Shown: piece by piece, positions 11,345 through 22,739 of the stretch
Position numbering within the stretch: the stretch's first letter is position 1
How the letters are laid out: each line of letters starts with the position of its first letter
Assembly (NCBI GenBank): GCA_964247055.1
Contig: OZ176050.1
Span: 14,322,001 to 14,386,000, forward strand
Origin: Paragordius varius
Taxonomy: Eukaryota; Nematomorpha
DNA: 64,000 bases
Direction: 5' to 3'
Position numbers and translations under genes: made by a program
Notes under the pieces: generated by a model
What the model saw: only the letters and a program-made list of their open reading frames with translations
Told to the model about the DNA's origin: nothing
Databases searched by the model: none

Positions 11345-14290
11345 GATTAGAGCCCATATGTTTTATGAATTCAGTCCGCCATTTGTGTTGCACACCCCTG
11401 GTTTGGTTTTTCCTAAGTCGTAAACGACTTTTTGGATATAGTTTTAACTATTTCTTTCCATTTTTTTCTATCTTTAACCGCTATATTGAGCTCTTTCAGT
11501 GTCATTTTGGTCTCTTCTTTTATCATATCCAACCACCTCATCGGTGGTCGGCCTCGTTTCCTTTGCCCTTCTACCTTCCCAAACATTGTATCTTTCTCCA
11601 GAGAATTCGATCGCATGACATGACCAAAATATGTTAACTTTCTTTTTAGAATTATCTCCATGATGTTTGTTTTAGGTTTTATTTCTGTAGTTAGATTTTC
11701 ATTCTTAATTTTATCCTTCCAGGTGTATCCTAGCATCCTACGCCAGCAACTCCTTTCAAAAGCCATGAGCCTTTCTTTGTCCTTTTTTCTGAGAGTCCAA
11801 CTCTCACATCCATATGTGGTGACCGGGAGAACGAAACAGTAGAGTAATCTTTTTTTGGTTTCAACTCCTACGCTTTTGTTTTTCCAAATCTTTATTAATT
11901 TGGTCATTGCTTCTCTACCCAATCCTATTCTCTTTCTAAGGTCAGGAGTTGAAGACCCATCCTCTGAAATTATTGCGCCCAAAAACGTTAACTGTTTAAC
12001 TATTTCTATTTCTAATCCTTCTATTATAATTGTAGGCTTTTTTCCTGTACATAATATTTTGGTTTTGTTAGGATTAAGCCTAAGACCATACCTCAAACTT
12101 TCCTTTCGAATCTCTTCAATCAATTCCTTCAAATCATTTGCACTTTCAGCTATAAGAGTGGTATCGTCTGCAAACCTTAAATTATTGATTGTTCTCCCTC
12201 CTATTCTTACTCCAATATTTTACCATCCAACTTCCTCATTATCATTTCTGTGCACATATTGAACAGATAAGGGGATAAGCAACACCCTTGTCTGACTCCT
12301 TTCAAGATTGGTATTTCGTCTGTGTCTCCCGCTGGTGTTCTAATAATCGCTCTTTGTTTTACATACAGAGAGCTAATCAATCTTATTAAGTGAGACGATA
12401 CCCCTACTAACTTTAATGTTTCCCACAAGGAGTCATAGTTAATTGAATCGAATGCTTGTCTGTAATCAATAAAACACATGTATAATTCTTTCTGGAACTC
12501 TTTTGATGTTTCCATTATCCTTCTCATGTTTGAGATATGGTCTCTTGTGCTATTTCCCTTCATAAATCCGGCTTGATTTTCTGGTATTTCTGTCTGTATG
12601 ATACTGTGCATTCTGTTTTGTATTACTTTTAGTAAGACCATACTAGCGTGGCTAATAAGAGATATGTTCCGATAATTCTCGCATTGGAGTACATCTCCTT
12701 TTTTATATATTGGGAGATATACAGATGATGCCCAATCGTTTGGCCACTCACATGTTTCCCACACCTTTTGACATAACTGGTGTAACTTTTCAACGGGAAT
12801 AGCTTTTATGAACTCTATTGGGATATTGTCTAATCCCATCGCTTTGTTGTTAGGAATTTGTTTTAAGGCTAATTCAACCTCCTCTCTTAATATATCTGGA
12901 TCACGTTCTTCTTCTTTTAATTGCAACACCTTTGCTTAAGGAGCCTGATAGAGTTTTTGGGTGTATTCCTTCCATCTTTCTCGTACTTCTGTTTGTTTGC
13001 ACAATATGGTGCCATTCTCTTTTTTAATCTTTTGTGATGATATAAAAGGTTTATGAGTCATTTGCTTCAGTTTCTGGAACATTGGTTGCATTAATCCTTT
13101 TTTGTTATTTAATTCCACTTCCAGACATTGTTTATTAAGAAAATCTTCATAATCCTTCCTTGTTTGTCGTTGAAATTCTTTGTTATATAATTTTACCATT
13201 TTATTATCACCTCTTGATTTAGCTTTTCTCCTCTTTTCTGCTATCTCTATACTCTTTTCTGATATCCATTTGTTATCTTTCCTCTTTACTCTCTGCACTT
13301 TTTCTTTTGCCACTTCATTAACAACATTTTTTATCGTTCCCCATAATTGTTCTGAGCTACATCCATTGTCCAATCTTCCTAATCTATCTTTGGTTTCTGT
13401 TCTAAAACTATTTGGAATGTTCCGAGTGTCATATCTGTATATCTGTTTAACCTTATTTTTAATTATTTTAAGTTTGATTTTGGTTATTAGAAGCTCATGA
13501 TCGCTAGAGCAATCGCTGCTTTTGCTTGTTTTGGTATCGATTATAGAGCTTTTCCATTTTTGAGGACACATTATGTAATCAATTTGATTCTTATATTTAC
13601 CACATGGAGAGGTCCATGTGTATAACCTCCTATTGTGTTGTGGAAACCATGTGTTGGTTATCATCATCTCATTTTCTTGACAAAAATTGATCAGTGCTTC
13701 CCCGGACTCGTTTCGTTCTCCCAATCCATATGGCCCGACTATTTGATCTACTCTACCTCTACCAACTTTGCTGTTCTAATCCCCTCCTATGATAATCATA
13801 TCTCCTTTCTTCGTTTCATCCAAAACTATTTGCAACGTTGCATAAAAGTCCTCTATGTCTTCTTTGGGAGCGTTTGACGTAGGAGCATAGACTACTATGT
13901 ATGTAAATTTAAGTGGCTTGGCATTCAGCCTAATACTCATGATTCTGGGTGTATATGGTGTATAACTAATGAGACTTTTATTTAATTTGTTTTTTATTAA
14001 TACTGCAACGCCTTCAGATTTCTGGTCATCTCTCCCCAATCTTAACAATGTATAATTTTCGTTTTGTACTTTCGCGCTACCTTTTTGCTTGGTTTCCGTT
14101 AGACCCAGTATATCTATGTTCAATCTTTCCATTTCCTTTTCAATTATCACCTGTTTGGTTGATGTTAAGGAACGTACGTTCCAGCATCCAACTTTGAAAA
14201 GTCTTGTTAAGTTCATATAGTAAAACTATTTTTTGGCAGTAATAAACGAGGGTGGTTTGCCATTGCCTTCCCTCTCACTTACCCTCTTTA
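11345..14290 (-). mobile_element. RTE-like LINE, nearly full length
   Basis: Non-LTR retrotransposon read right to left. It has an apurinic endonuclease, a reverse transcriptase and a short 3' tail (11345-11412). Base composition is clearly richer in GC than its surroundings. The 5' limit near 14290 is judged from the GC-rich leader (ggtggtttgccattgccttc); I could not fix target-site duplications. Confidence 0.85.
11413..14216 (-). pseudogene. LINE ORF: endonuclease plus reverse transcriptase
   Basis: One long frame, read from 14216 down. The N-terminal endonuclease shows GCWNVRSL, LGLTETKQKG and VVYAPTS, then MIIIGGD and QIDYIM. The reverse transcriptase shows NNKAMGLDNIP, NQAGFMKG, CFIDYRQAFDSI and GVRQGCCLSPYLFN, then FADD, and ends in a C-terminal region with TYGCESWTL and KRGRPPMRW, as in RTE-like LINEs. 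Damage is light: in-frame stops at 13778-13776 (TAG right after GGD) and 12938-12936 (TAA), and one frameshift near 12210-12200 just before FADD. It cannot make the full protein but looks recently active. Confidence 0.9.
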
Positions 14291-14806
14291 CAAAAGATAA
14301 ATATCTAGAATAATTAAAATTAAAGAGTAATCTTTATAAATGTTGTTAATTTGGATAAATTATAAATATTGATATTTTACTCTGTCTGGCAATCATAAAG
14401 GAAAAATATATAAAGAAATTATGGCTAGGCTAGTAAAAATGAAATAATTAGGCACCAAGGAGTAGAGAAAAAAAAGAGAATTGTATAACAATGATTTTTG
14501 ATGACTTAAGAATTATGTTACTCTTTAAATTACATACTTAGCATACAAATAAAAGAAAAACTCTACAAAACAAAGAAAAAGATTAATAATTACTAAAAGG
14601 AAACATATTTTTTAAATATATTTATAGTATATAATAAAATAATACTATCCTTGAATATCTTGCCGCTTTCAATCACATGGTTTCATGCATGAAAAAAAAA
14701 CATGTACACCCCTGAGGTAGCATAATTATAAAACGAAGGGAGAAAAGAGTTACACATGTCTCGATATCACTAGGGACGGCATATTGTTTTATGTTTTAAA
14801 GTTTAA
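14291..14806. other. Gene-free stretch
   Basis: AT-rich DNA between the LINE 5' end and the second M4 MITE. Nothing supported. Confidence 0.4.
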
Positions 14807-15440
14807 CACTCAATTACCTTTTAGGGTAGTTTTTTTCCCAGAGCGATCTGAAATTTGAATATCTCAAATATCAAAATTATTAAGCCAAATTAAAAAATAA
14901 GCTTTCTTTAGTCTTTTAAGCGCATTATTCTAAATTTTTAAAAAAATATAAAAGAAATATAAATATCTCAAATAGTATCAAAGATATTTAGCCAAATTTA
15001 AAAATATTCTTTCTTTAGTCTTTTAAGCGCATTATTCAAATTTTTTTTTTAAAAAATGTAAAATTGTAAAAAAATCTTCATCTCAAACTGTCGCCATTTT
15101 TTTTAATTGCTAAACAGACAAATAAATGTATATATGGTTAGAAAATGTAAATATTTAACTTTAATGAGCTTTCAGGCTAAATTTTACCAGATAAAACTTG
15201 TAATATTTTAATTTTAATATCAGCTGTTCATTCAATCGTTTTTTGGCTCCAAATTTTTGACTTTAAAAGTCACAAAACTCTAAAAAAATACGGACTTTTT
15301 CATCTATTCGTGAGAACAAATGATCAAATTTTCATTAAAATAGCTTTCAACAGTTTTGTTTATTTACAAAATTGAGCTCTGGGATACAAAACTACCTCAA
15401 AAGGTAAACAAGGACTAAAAAGTGAAAAGTTAATGAAGTG
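14807..15440. mobile_element. M4 piggyBac-like MITE with internal duplication
   Basis: It starts after TTAA with 'cactcaattaccttttaggg'. The right arm 'gagctctgggatacaaaact...acctcaaaaggtaaac' is inverted and ends GAAGTG before TTGA. A block of about 105 bases (around 14850-14955) is repeated in tandem at 14960-15060; both carry 'ctttagtcttttaagcgcat'. This explains the extra length over the copy at 10041. Confidence 0.75.
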
Positions 15441-15691
15441 TTGATGATCTCTCATATTAATCTTTAATAAAAAAGGCTAAAACATATAAAATTTAATTTC
15501 AATAATGGTAAACCATGTCCCTATTTCATATAAATATTTCATTTTAAACGCTATGAAATATTTAAATAATATTTTGGGATCAATTGTTTAAAAAATATAT
15601 ATTATATTAATGTGTCCACGTAAAATTGGTATTTATATTTATAAATATATATGTATTGCAAATAATAGTATTATTATATTTTTTGATAAAA

Positions 15692-15740
15692 CACAGGACT
15701 TCTTAAACTATAGTTCGCGACCCCATTTGGGGTAGCGAGT
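15692..15740 (+). repeat. hAT-like terminal sequence
   Basis: 'caggacttcttaaactatag' followed by 'ttcgcgaccccatttgggg' resembles the terminal inverted repeat of many hAT transposons. It precedes the tandem-repeat element at 15780. I did not find its partner end or an 8-bp target duplication. Confidence 0.35.
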
Positions 15741-15779
15741 GATAAATTAAAATTTAACAAAAAAGTTTTTTAACTTGTA

Positions 15780-17830
15780 AATTCTATATATTTATAAAAA
15801 TGGAAAATGCGGCTTTAAGATCTGTTTTCGTAAAACCGGTAGACCCATTCAAATCCAAATGTCGAAAAATATATTCATTATGAATGCCCTGACAATACGC
15901 CCTTTTTTGAATTAGGCCCCCAGTTAGGGCCCATCCCGTGTAAAAAACGGGTTTTTTTTAAAAACAGAAGTCTACAAAAATCGTGTCTTTAAGACAATTT
16001 TCCTGAAAACTTGTTTACCGATTTCAAATTTAATTTTCGCCGAACATAGTCGGCTCACTTTTTTAATTTAAGCCTTCTTTTTATGCTCTCGCTGAAAAAT
16101 GTCATTTTTTTAGAAAAAATTGTCCACAAAAATTATTTTTTGAATCTATTTTTCGCCCAGGTTATGAGAGCCTAAAAATTATAAGGATTCCAGGTATTCC
16201 CTGTTAGAAGGCAAATATTTTAGTCAAGCGTTTTTTTATGGCTACTGGATAAGGAGATACCCGCTAAAAACTGCCCCTTCATATGGAAACATGGTGCCTT
16301 TGGGGCTAAATTTCAGAAAACCTATCAGATGAGTTCAATAGGTGCTTAAATTATTACCCAATACAAGACAAAAATTTAGGTCGTACGATTTTTTAAAATT
16401 AGCCGTTAATTAGTCCCCTCACGCCCTGAACAATACACAACTATAGAATGATTTTTAAGTTTTAAGGTAATTTTTTTTAAAAACTAATTAGAACATATGG
16501 AATTAATATTGATTCCAGGCATTCTCTGTAAAAAGGCAAAAATTTTAATCAAGCGCTTTTTTTGTATCAGCCTTTATGTAAGGAGCTACCCGCCTAAAAC
16601 TGCGCCATCATATGGAAATTGCGTTGTTTAGAAGTTAATTTTCAGAAAACTTATCAGGCCTTATAAGATTAATGAGGGCCTGAATTATTACCCGTAAAAA
16701 GGGAAAATTTTAGGTCTAGCGGTTTTTTTTAAATTAGCCGTTTAGGCTCTTTACGCCATAAAAATGCGCTATCATTAAATTGTTAGTCAGTTTTGAAGCC
16801 ATTCTTCCAAAAACTATTAAGAACATATAGATTCAATTATGATTCCAGGTATTTCCCTAAGGCAAAAATTTTTATGGAACGTCTTTTATATTGGCTTCTG
16901 GGTAGGGAGTTACCCGCCTACAACTGCACCACCATATCGATACAGGGTGACTTTGGAGGCAAATTTTAGGAAACTTATCAGGCCATATAAATTCAATAAG
17001 GGCTTGAAATATTACCCGTAAAAAGGCAAAAATTTTAGTAGAACGGTTTTATTAAATTACCCCTTAATTAGTCCATTGCCCTGAAAAATGCGCCCCCTAG
17101 AGTGACTTTTTGGTTTTGGAGCACCACGAGAGCATATGGAATCAATCATGATCCAGGTATCACCCGAATTAAGGCAAAATATTTAATCGAGCGTTTTTTT
17201 GTTTCGCCCCGGGTTTGAAGCTACCCGCGTAAAACTGCGTCGTCACCTCGATACAGCATGCTTTTGCAGCCAAATTTTAGAAAACCGATGAGTCTAATAG
17301 GAACATTTCCTTGATAATTATAGATTTTCCCCATATGAGGGCAATTTTAACCAGCGCTTTTTTATACCTGACCTGGGTTAAAAGCTACCTGCCAAAAACT
17401 GCTTTATATAGAAATCGCTTTTAATGGATCTAATTTACAGAATTATGAAGCCATATGAGCTTATTAAAAGCTTGAAATGTTATCCGTAACTAGGTAAAAA
17501 AATCAGGCGTTTTTTTATTAGCCGTTAATTTGGGGCCTTTATGCCCTAAAAATACGCCATCATATAACGATAATTTAGTGTTGAGGTATTTTTTCGAATA
17601 ACGCATGAGATTATGGTATCAAAGATGATTCCAAATATTTGCCCTATAAAGGCAAAGAGCTTTTTCCATATAGGTTTATGGGTAGGGGTCTACTAAAACC
17701 GAGACGCCATACAAAAATGGCGGGGTTTTGGCGCTAATTTTCAAATTAAGAAGCCATTTAGTTAAACACATTTCTGGGGAATTTGTATAATATCATTCTT
17801 TCCTTAAAAGAAACCACCGATCATTATACT
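15780..17830 (+). repeat. Tandem-repeat element, right copy
   Basis: About twelve diverged monomers of roughly 160 bp. The mark 'gcaaaaattttaatcaagcg' and its variants recur near 16212, 16537, 16863, 17175, 17339 and 17649, so most steps are near 320 bp and one is 164 bp. The intervening monomers (such as 'ttttaggtctagcggttttt' near 16710) are a second type. The block is collinear, inverted, with 2090-3700. The open frame at 16839-17021 falls inside the repeats. Confidence 0.75.
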
Positions 17831-19275
17831 ATCTTGTATAAATTTACTACGAATCAAAAGATGTTATAGAATTTATAAAAATGTAGATTTATTTTTGTCA
17901 ATCTCTTAAAACCGACATAATCCTGATAATTATCAACGAAATTTCTAAGAGTTTTTTGAATTTTGGGGTCGTTAAAAAACTCGTTATCATAAATGGGGTT
18001 GGGAATTACAAAAGTTTAAGAAGCCATGATATAACAGACCATAATAACTGTAAAATTTTTATATTAAAATATTCTTTAAAAAATATTATTTGGCGACATT
18101 TTTTTATAAAATGTTTTATATTGTTGGCTAAATACTACCATACTTTGTGGTGACACAATTTTTCCATTGCAATTAATCTGAAAATTAAATAATTAAATTT
18201 ATTTCATAAAAAAATAGATAATCAGTTGTCTGCCAGCTTAAATGAGGAATAACATAAATTTGAAAAGTAATTAAAAAAAGGAAATATTAGCAAAAGTCAT
18301 ATATATATATAAATTTTTTAAAACGATTAAAAATAATGTGTAAACCCAATATTTATTCAAGTGTTTTGGATATGTGGAGATAGGTAAGCTACCAAATAAA
18401 ATTATAAAACTATATATCATAACAAAATAATTACAAAAACGATAATAATTAATTAGGTATCTCATATTATATATAGCAAAATATTTTATATATGATATAA
18501 AATAATAAATGAGAATATACCTGCCAGAAAACGGTAAATTTCATGATCAATTATAATATATTTTATTAATATAGAACGTTTATTCTTTGAGAAATGCCTA
18601 TTATGAGCGCCACGCAGATATAAAATGAAAAATAGATTTTTAGATTAACCAATACACAAATGGCTTCGGAGGCTGCATTTTTAACTTAGGAAACCCGCAC
18701 GCTTGAAATATATATGGGCGGCATTAATAAATAAATGTATTTCATTAGAAATTTCAAAAACATTAAAACATTATTTTTTTTCTAGTTCTTTACCAGTTGG
18801 ATAAATTTATTCAAAAAATTTTTTTTAAAAAAAATCTCAGTTTTCTTAAGATTTTGCATGCATATTTTTGCTAATTATGCATTTAAAAAATTTTTATACG
18901 TCGCACAGAAAGTCCCAGAAAGCCGCGTGCTGAACTTCCCTGTTCTAGATCATCAATTTTTCCGTCCCTAGTAAAATCTATTATATGGATTTTTTCCTAA
19001 TAAGTAAATTAGTATACCCATAACATATTAAATTTAAAGCGAAGAGAACATTTGATTTAAAATGCAATAAAAAATTGATAAAATATAGGAATAACTTAAA
19101 TTTTTACGCTTGTAAGACGATTTCTAAAATTGTGTTTACTATTTCAAACGCTAAAAATTGCACTTTTTACCTGTCTGCATATATATTTATTTATCTTTTA
19201 TGATTGGCATATGCATTTCTTAAATCCTCGTTATATAACCCTCAAACACCTCTATATTGATTTATCATACTCTTT
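17831..19275. other. Gene-free stretch
   Basis: AT-rich. Contains short GC-richer pieces (18600-18720 and 18895-18970) that may be eroded DNA transposon ends. No exon with splice sites was found. Confidence 0.4.
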
Positions 19276-19440
19276 GGGTTGGTAGATGGCACCCGCAGAA
19301 GGGGCCGACCCAAAAAGCGGTGGATCGATGTGCTCAAATCAATAACAAATCTAACCTTTCATCAACTGTTGAGAGTAACACAGGATCGCCTAAAATGGAG
19401 AACACTAATCTATGAGAAAGCCAGAGTCAGTATATGACTA
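19276..19440 (+). mobile_element. LINE 3' end fragment
   Basis: Reading from about 19288 gives TRRRGRPKKRWIDVLKSI, then DRLKWRTLIYEKARVSI and a TGA. This is the C-terminal end typical of RTE-like LINE proteins. Everything upstream is missing, a common 5'-truncated insertion. An 'acaacaacaa' tail and a TA microsatellite follow. Orientation is opposite to the LINE at 11345-14290. Confidence 0.75.
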
Positions 19441-19651
19441 GCTTATAACAACAACAATATATATATATATATATTATCATAATAGGTATATAAGGCGAAA
19501 TAGGGGCTTAATGTATAACACATAAAACAAATAATATCAATATTTTATTGCCAATTAAAAAGTTACTTGTAACATATATACGTAATAAGTAATTTAAATA
19601 TTTATTATTTAATTAATCTACAAAAATTATTGAAAATTAATTTTTTTATCC
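19441..19651. repeat. TA microsatellite and DMRT 5' flank
   Basis: A TA run at about 19457-19475 follows the LINE stub. The remainder is the immediate upstream region of the DMRT start codon; no clear TATA box can be told apart from the AT-rich background. Confidence 0.5.
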
Positions 19652-21661
19652 ATGTTAACACAAAATAATTCGGCTCAACTTATCCATCAACCCATAAATG
19701 AAAATGGCATCAGGTTTGATAACAAATTCAAAAAAAATAAAAAAATTGATATATGTTATTTTTTAGTTTCGACCAAATATTCCTGAAATTTTTGAAAGTT
19801 ATTTAGTATTTTATACTTTTATTGTAAAATCTTATACCTTTTTTCACCAAAATCAAGTTGTTTTATAGGAACCACTTTATCTTTTAAAACTTTTTTTGGG
19901 ATTTTTCGTATTTTTTTTCGTTATACCTAGTATCTACCATCTTAAATCTCAAATCAAATCATTTTAAAAATATCGTTTTCAATACCAACCAATCGATCGA
20001 GAATTGATATTACCCGATAATTAATAATAATAATTCTACCTTTTTCAATTTGATTTTAGGAAACCCAAGTGTGCCAGGTGTCGGAATCACAATGTTATCC
20101 GTTGGTTGAAAGGGCATAAGAGTGTATGTCCTTACCGTCACTGCAAATGTGACAAATGTATTCTCATCGTAGAACGACAACGTATTATGGCAGCTCAAGT
20201 TGCTCTTAAACGGAAACAGGCAGCCGAGGATGCTGAAATAGTTTTACAGAAAAACGTAAAGTATATTACGGAAGGACCCTTACCCCTAATACTACAGCAA
20301 TCCACCCTTGAACAACCAAGCAATGTTAAAAATCAACCAATTTCTCAACTAGCAAATAAGGATAGTTATGAGGGGGAAGGAGTAGGGACACAAGATTTAG
20401 TAATGAAAACTTTAGCAGATACATCTATACGAAGCCAATCTCGAACGCCTGAAATTGATGATTATAAAACAACCATTGATTATTATGGATCTGGCAAATG
20501 CAAAGTCCAAAAACCTATATCACCTTCAAGCCTACCAATTAATTATTTTGAAAAGCGAAATTCACTTAAAAATAAATTTAGAATTCAACCATATTCGATT
20601 CAATTAAAAGATGTACCATACGATACGCGCCAACAAGAAAAGAAGATACTTTATAAACCACTAAAGTCGTTTAATTCTCAGTCAGAAAATTATTGCATAA
20701 AAGTGAAATCTAACCCAGAACTTAACACAGATATTACTGTTTCTAACCAAACGCCAACTTTAGTTGAAAACGACGTTAAAGTCCTGAAAAAGCCACATTT
20801 ATACAAAGGTAAGGAGATATTATTTTGAGCATTTATCAAAAAATATCGATTATGCATATATGATATAAAATATTGGTGTTAATAGTATGTATTTATATTT
20901 TATTTGTACAGCTTTTACCCCTCCTAATACCCAAATTGATAGATATCGATATTCAATAATCCGATATACTAAAACGCCCTCTAAAATCATGAGAAATCCC
21001 AATTTTGTCCCCATATCGACTGCTATTAATAGAGAAGTATGTAATATTATCATTTTTCAACCTTATTTCAATATTATGTAATATAATAAAAATATGCATT
21101 TTTATACAAAGATTTTTTTGTAAAAATGAATAGATAAATTTAAAATATATAATACTAATATATTTATAAATAAATGGCTAAAACTCGAATTATGAATAGA
21201 AACCTAAATCACATTTGCGACAAGTTTTAAGTACCGAATCAAAATTTCTGACACCTTTACCATTGGAAGCATTAAATAATGATTTGATAAAAGAAAAACT
21301 TAAGATTACACAACAGAATTTACACTCCCCAGAAAACACAACTATGGTTGTCGGTGAAATTTCTCAATCTTTTAGGGATAACACGGAAAAAAGACTTAAT
21401 AATTATTCTAATATTTTGACCCCAGCCTCTGGCCTTTGGCAGAATACTATTGCAACAAAATTATATCCATTTTATGCTTCCACTTACCTTGATTGGTTTT
21501 ATAAATTTGGTAAAACCTTACGGCAACAAAACAATTCAGTCAACGATGACGTTGCATTATTCGACATGTTAACCGAAATATATCAAAACTCTCATCATGT
21601 AAATCATCTCACACGACAAAGTAACGCAATGAAAGATAATAGGCTCTGGAGACCTTTTTAA
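19652..21661 (+). CDS. dmrt: DM-domain transcription factor (DMRT family)
   Basis: Nuclear DNA-binding protein of the doublesex/mab-3 family, often acting in sex-specific development or neurogenesis. Three exons: 19652-19713, 20060-20808 and 21225-21661, in phase, giving 415 residues. The DM domain starts at residue 21 ([16 protein letters not shown]). It keeps all zinc ligands (C24, C27, H30, then H and C of GHKSVC, and HCKCDKC) and the recognition helix [20 protein letters not shown]. The DM domain is split by the first intron right before KPKC, which supports the small first exon starting [10 protein letters not shown]. The rest is low complexity, with an aromatic patch [15 protein letters not shown] near the C-terminus; no DMA domain was seen. 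The third-exon acceptor (gcgacaag) is weak and the least certain boundary. Subfamily not assigned. Confidence 0.92.
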
Positions 21662-21774
21662 AAACCTGTTGAAGTGCTCTAGCTAGTTTTAAAAAAATTT
21701 TTCCAAAAGTCAATTAATTAGTTAAATAAGCAATCAATTTTGTTTCCAATTATTGTTATATTGCACATTTTATA

Positions 21775-21778
<4 letters not shown>

Positions 21779-21805
<27 letters not shown>
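21779..21805. repeat. (AT)n microsatellite
   Basis: AT run about 120 bases past the DMRT stop; 'aataaatata' near 21823 may serve as a polyadenylation signal. Confidence 0.9.
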
Positions 21806-21809
<4 letters not shown>

Positions 21810-22739
21810 TTTTCCCAATGTAATAAATATAATTGCTAATATATAATACGCATCTTTTATAATAATTCTTCGCACAGGTATCGAAATTTCATTGCGTGTT
21901 TTATTCAAGAATCAACACTGCTATGTAAACAGTATAAAAAAATTATTAATTTACAAAAAAACTATCTTTTCATTTGATATTGATTGATGCCTATTAAAAG
22001 GTAATATATATATATAATTTTTCGTTTGAAGAGAGATAAGTAAAAGATTAATATTTTTTATACCTTGAATTGTTTGATATATTATATAATTTCATGTAAT
22101 TCTAAGTGGTTTTCAATCGACAACCAAGTCAAATATTGTCACAAAATATTAAACAGTAGCGTCTGGTAATTAATAGCAAATGCTTGAAATTAAACCGTAT
22201 TCCCATGATTAACATCATATTCTATTTAATTATAGAAAAATTCTTATTTATCCCATACACTACTGTAAGCAAAAAATAGACGCGTGTATACAGATTGATT
22301 GTAATTTTGTTAAATACAAGTATAAGCGCAAAAAATGTAAAAAATCTTAAAGATCAAATAAAATTTATGTTTACATTAATAAAAATAGTTTAAAGACATT
22401 TAATATTCCAGAAAGGATCAAATTTTTTGTAAAAAAACAATTTCTCTAAATTTTACTATTTTAAATTATAATTTTCCGCTCCAAGAGCGAATCTTTTAAC
22501 CTTATATATGAATGGGCAAGGTTTAAAACTATGAATTATGGTTACGGAATATTAATAAAATAAATGTGTAATTTTTTTATAAATATTTATTTCAATCAGT
22601 TTTGCTGCCAATTTTTGTTTTTGATTTTATAAATCAAAATATGAAAGAAAACATAAATAATAATTAAAAAATAAATATATTAACCATAAAAACCTTATTT
22701 TTCATATGTAACTAAAATACATATGGAGGAAACGAAAAA
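21806..22739. other. DMRT 3' flank, gene-free
   Basis: AT-rich with no supported gene. Confidence 0.4.

Noticed and set aside
15780-17830. CRISPR-like array
   Set aside because: The repeats are long, diverged and contiguous with no unique spacers, and the DNA is eukaryotic.
14769-18971. 'ctagggacgg' at 14770 and its inverse near 18962 as ends of one 4.2-kb transposon
   Set aside because: Only ten bases match, with unrelated families in between; probably chance or two eroded elements.
20106-20828. Stand-alone DMRT frame starting with TTG
   Set aside because: The DM domain begins upstream and is completed by a small first exon at 19652-19713; the true exon ends at the donor at 20809.
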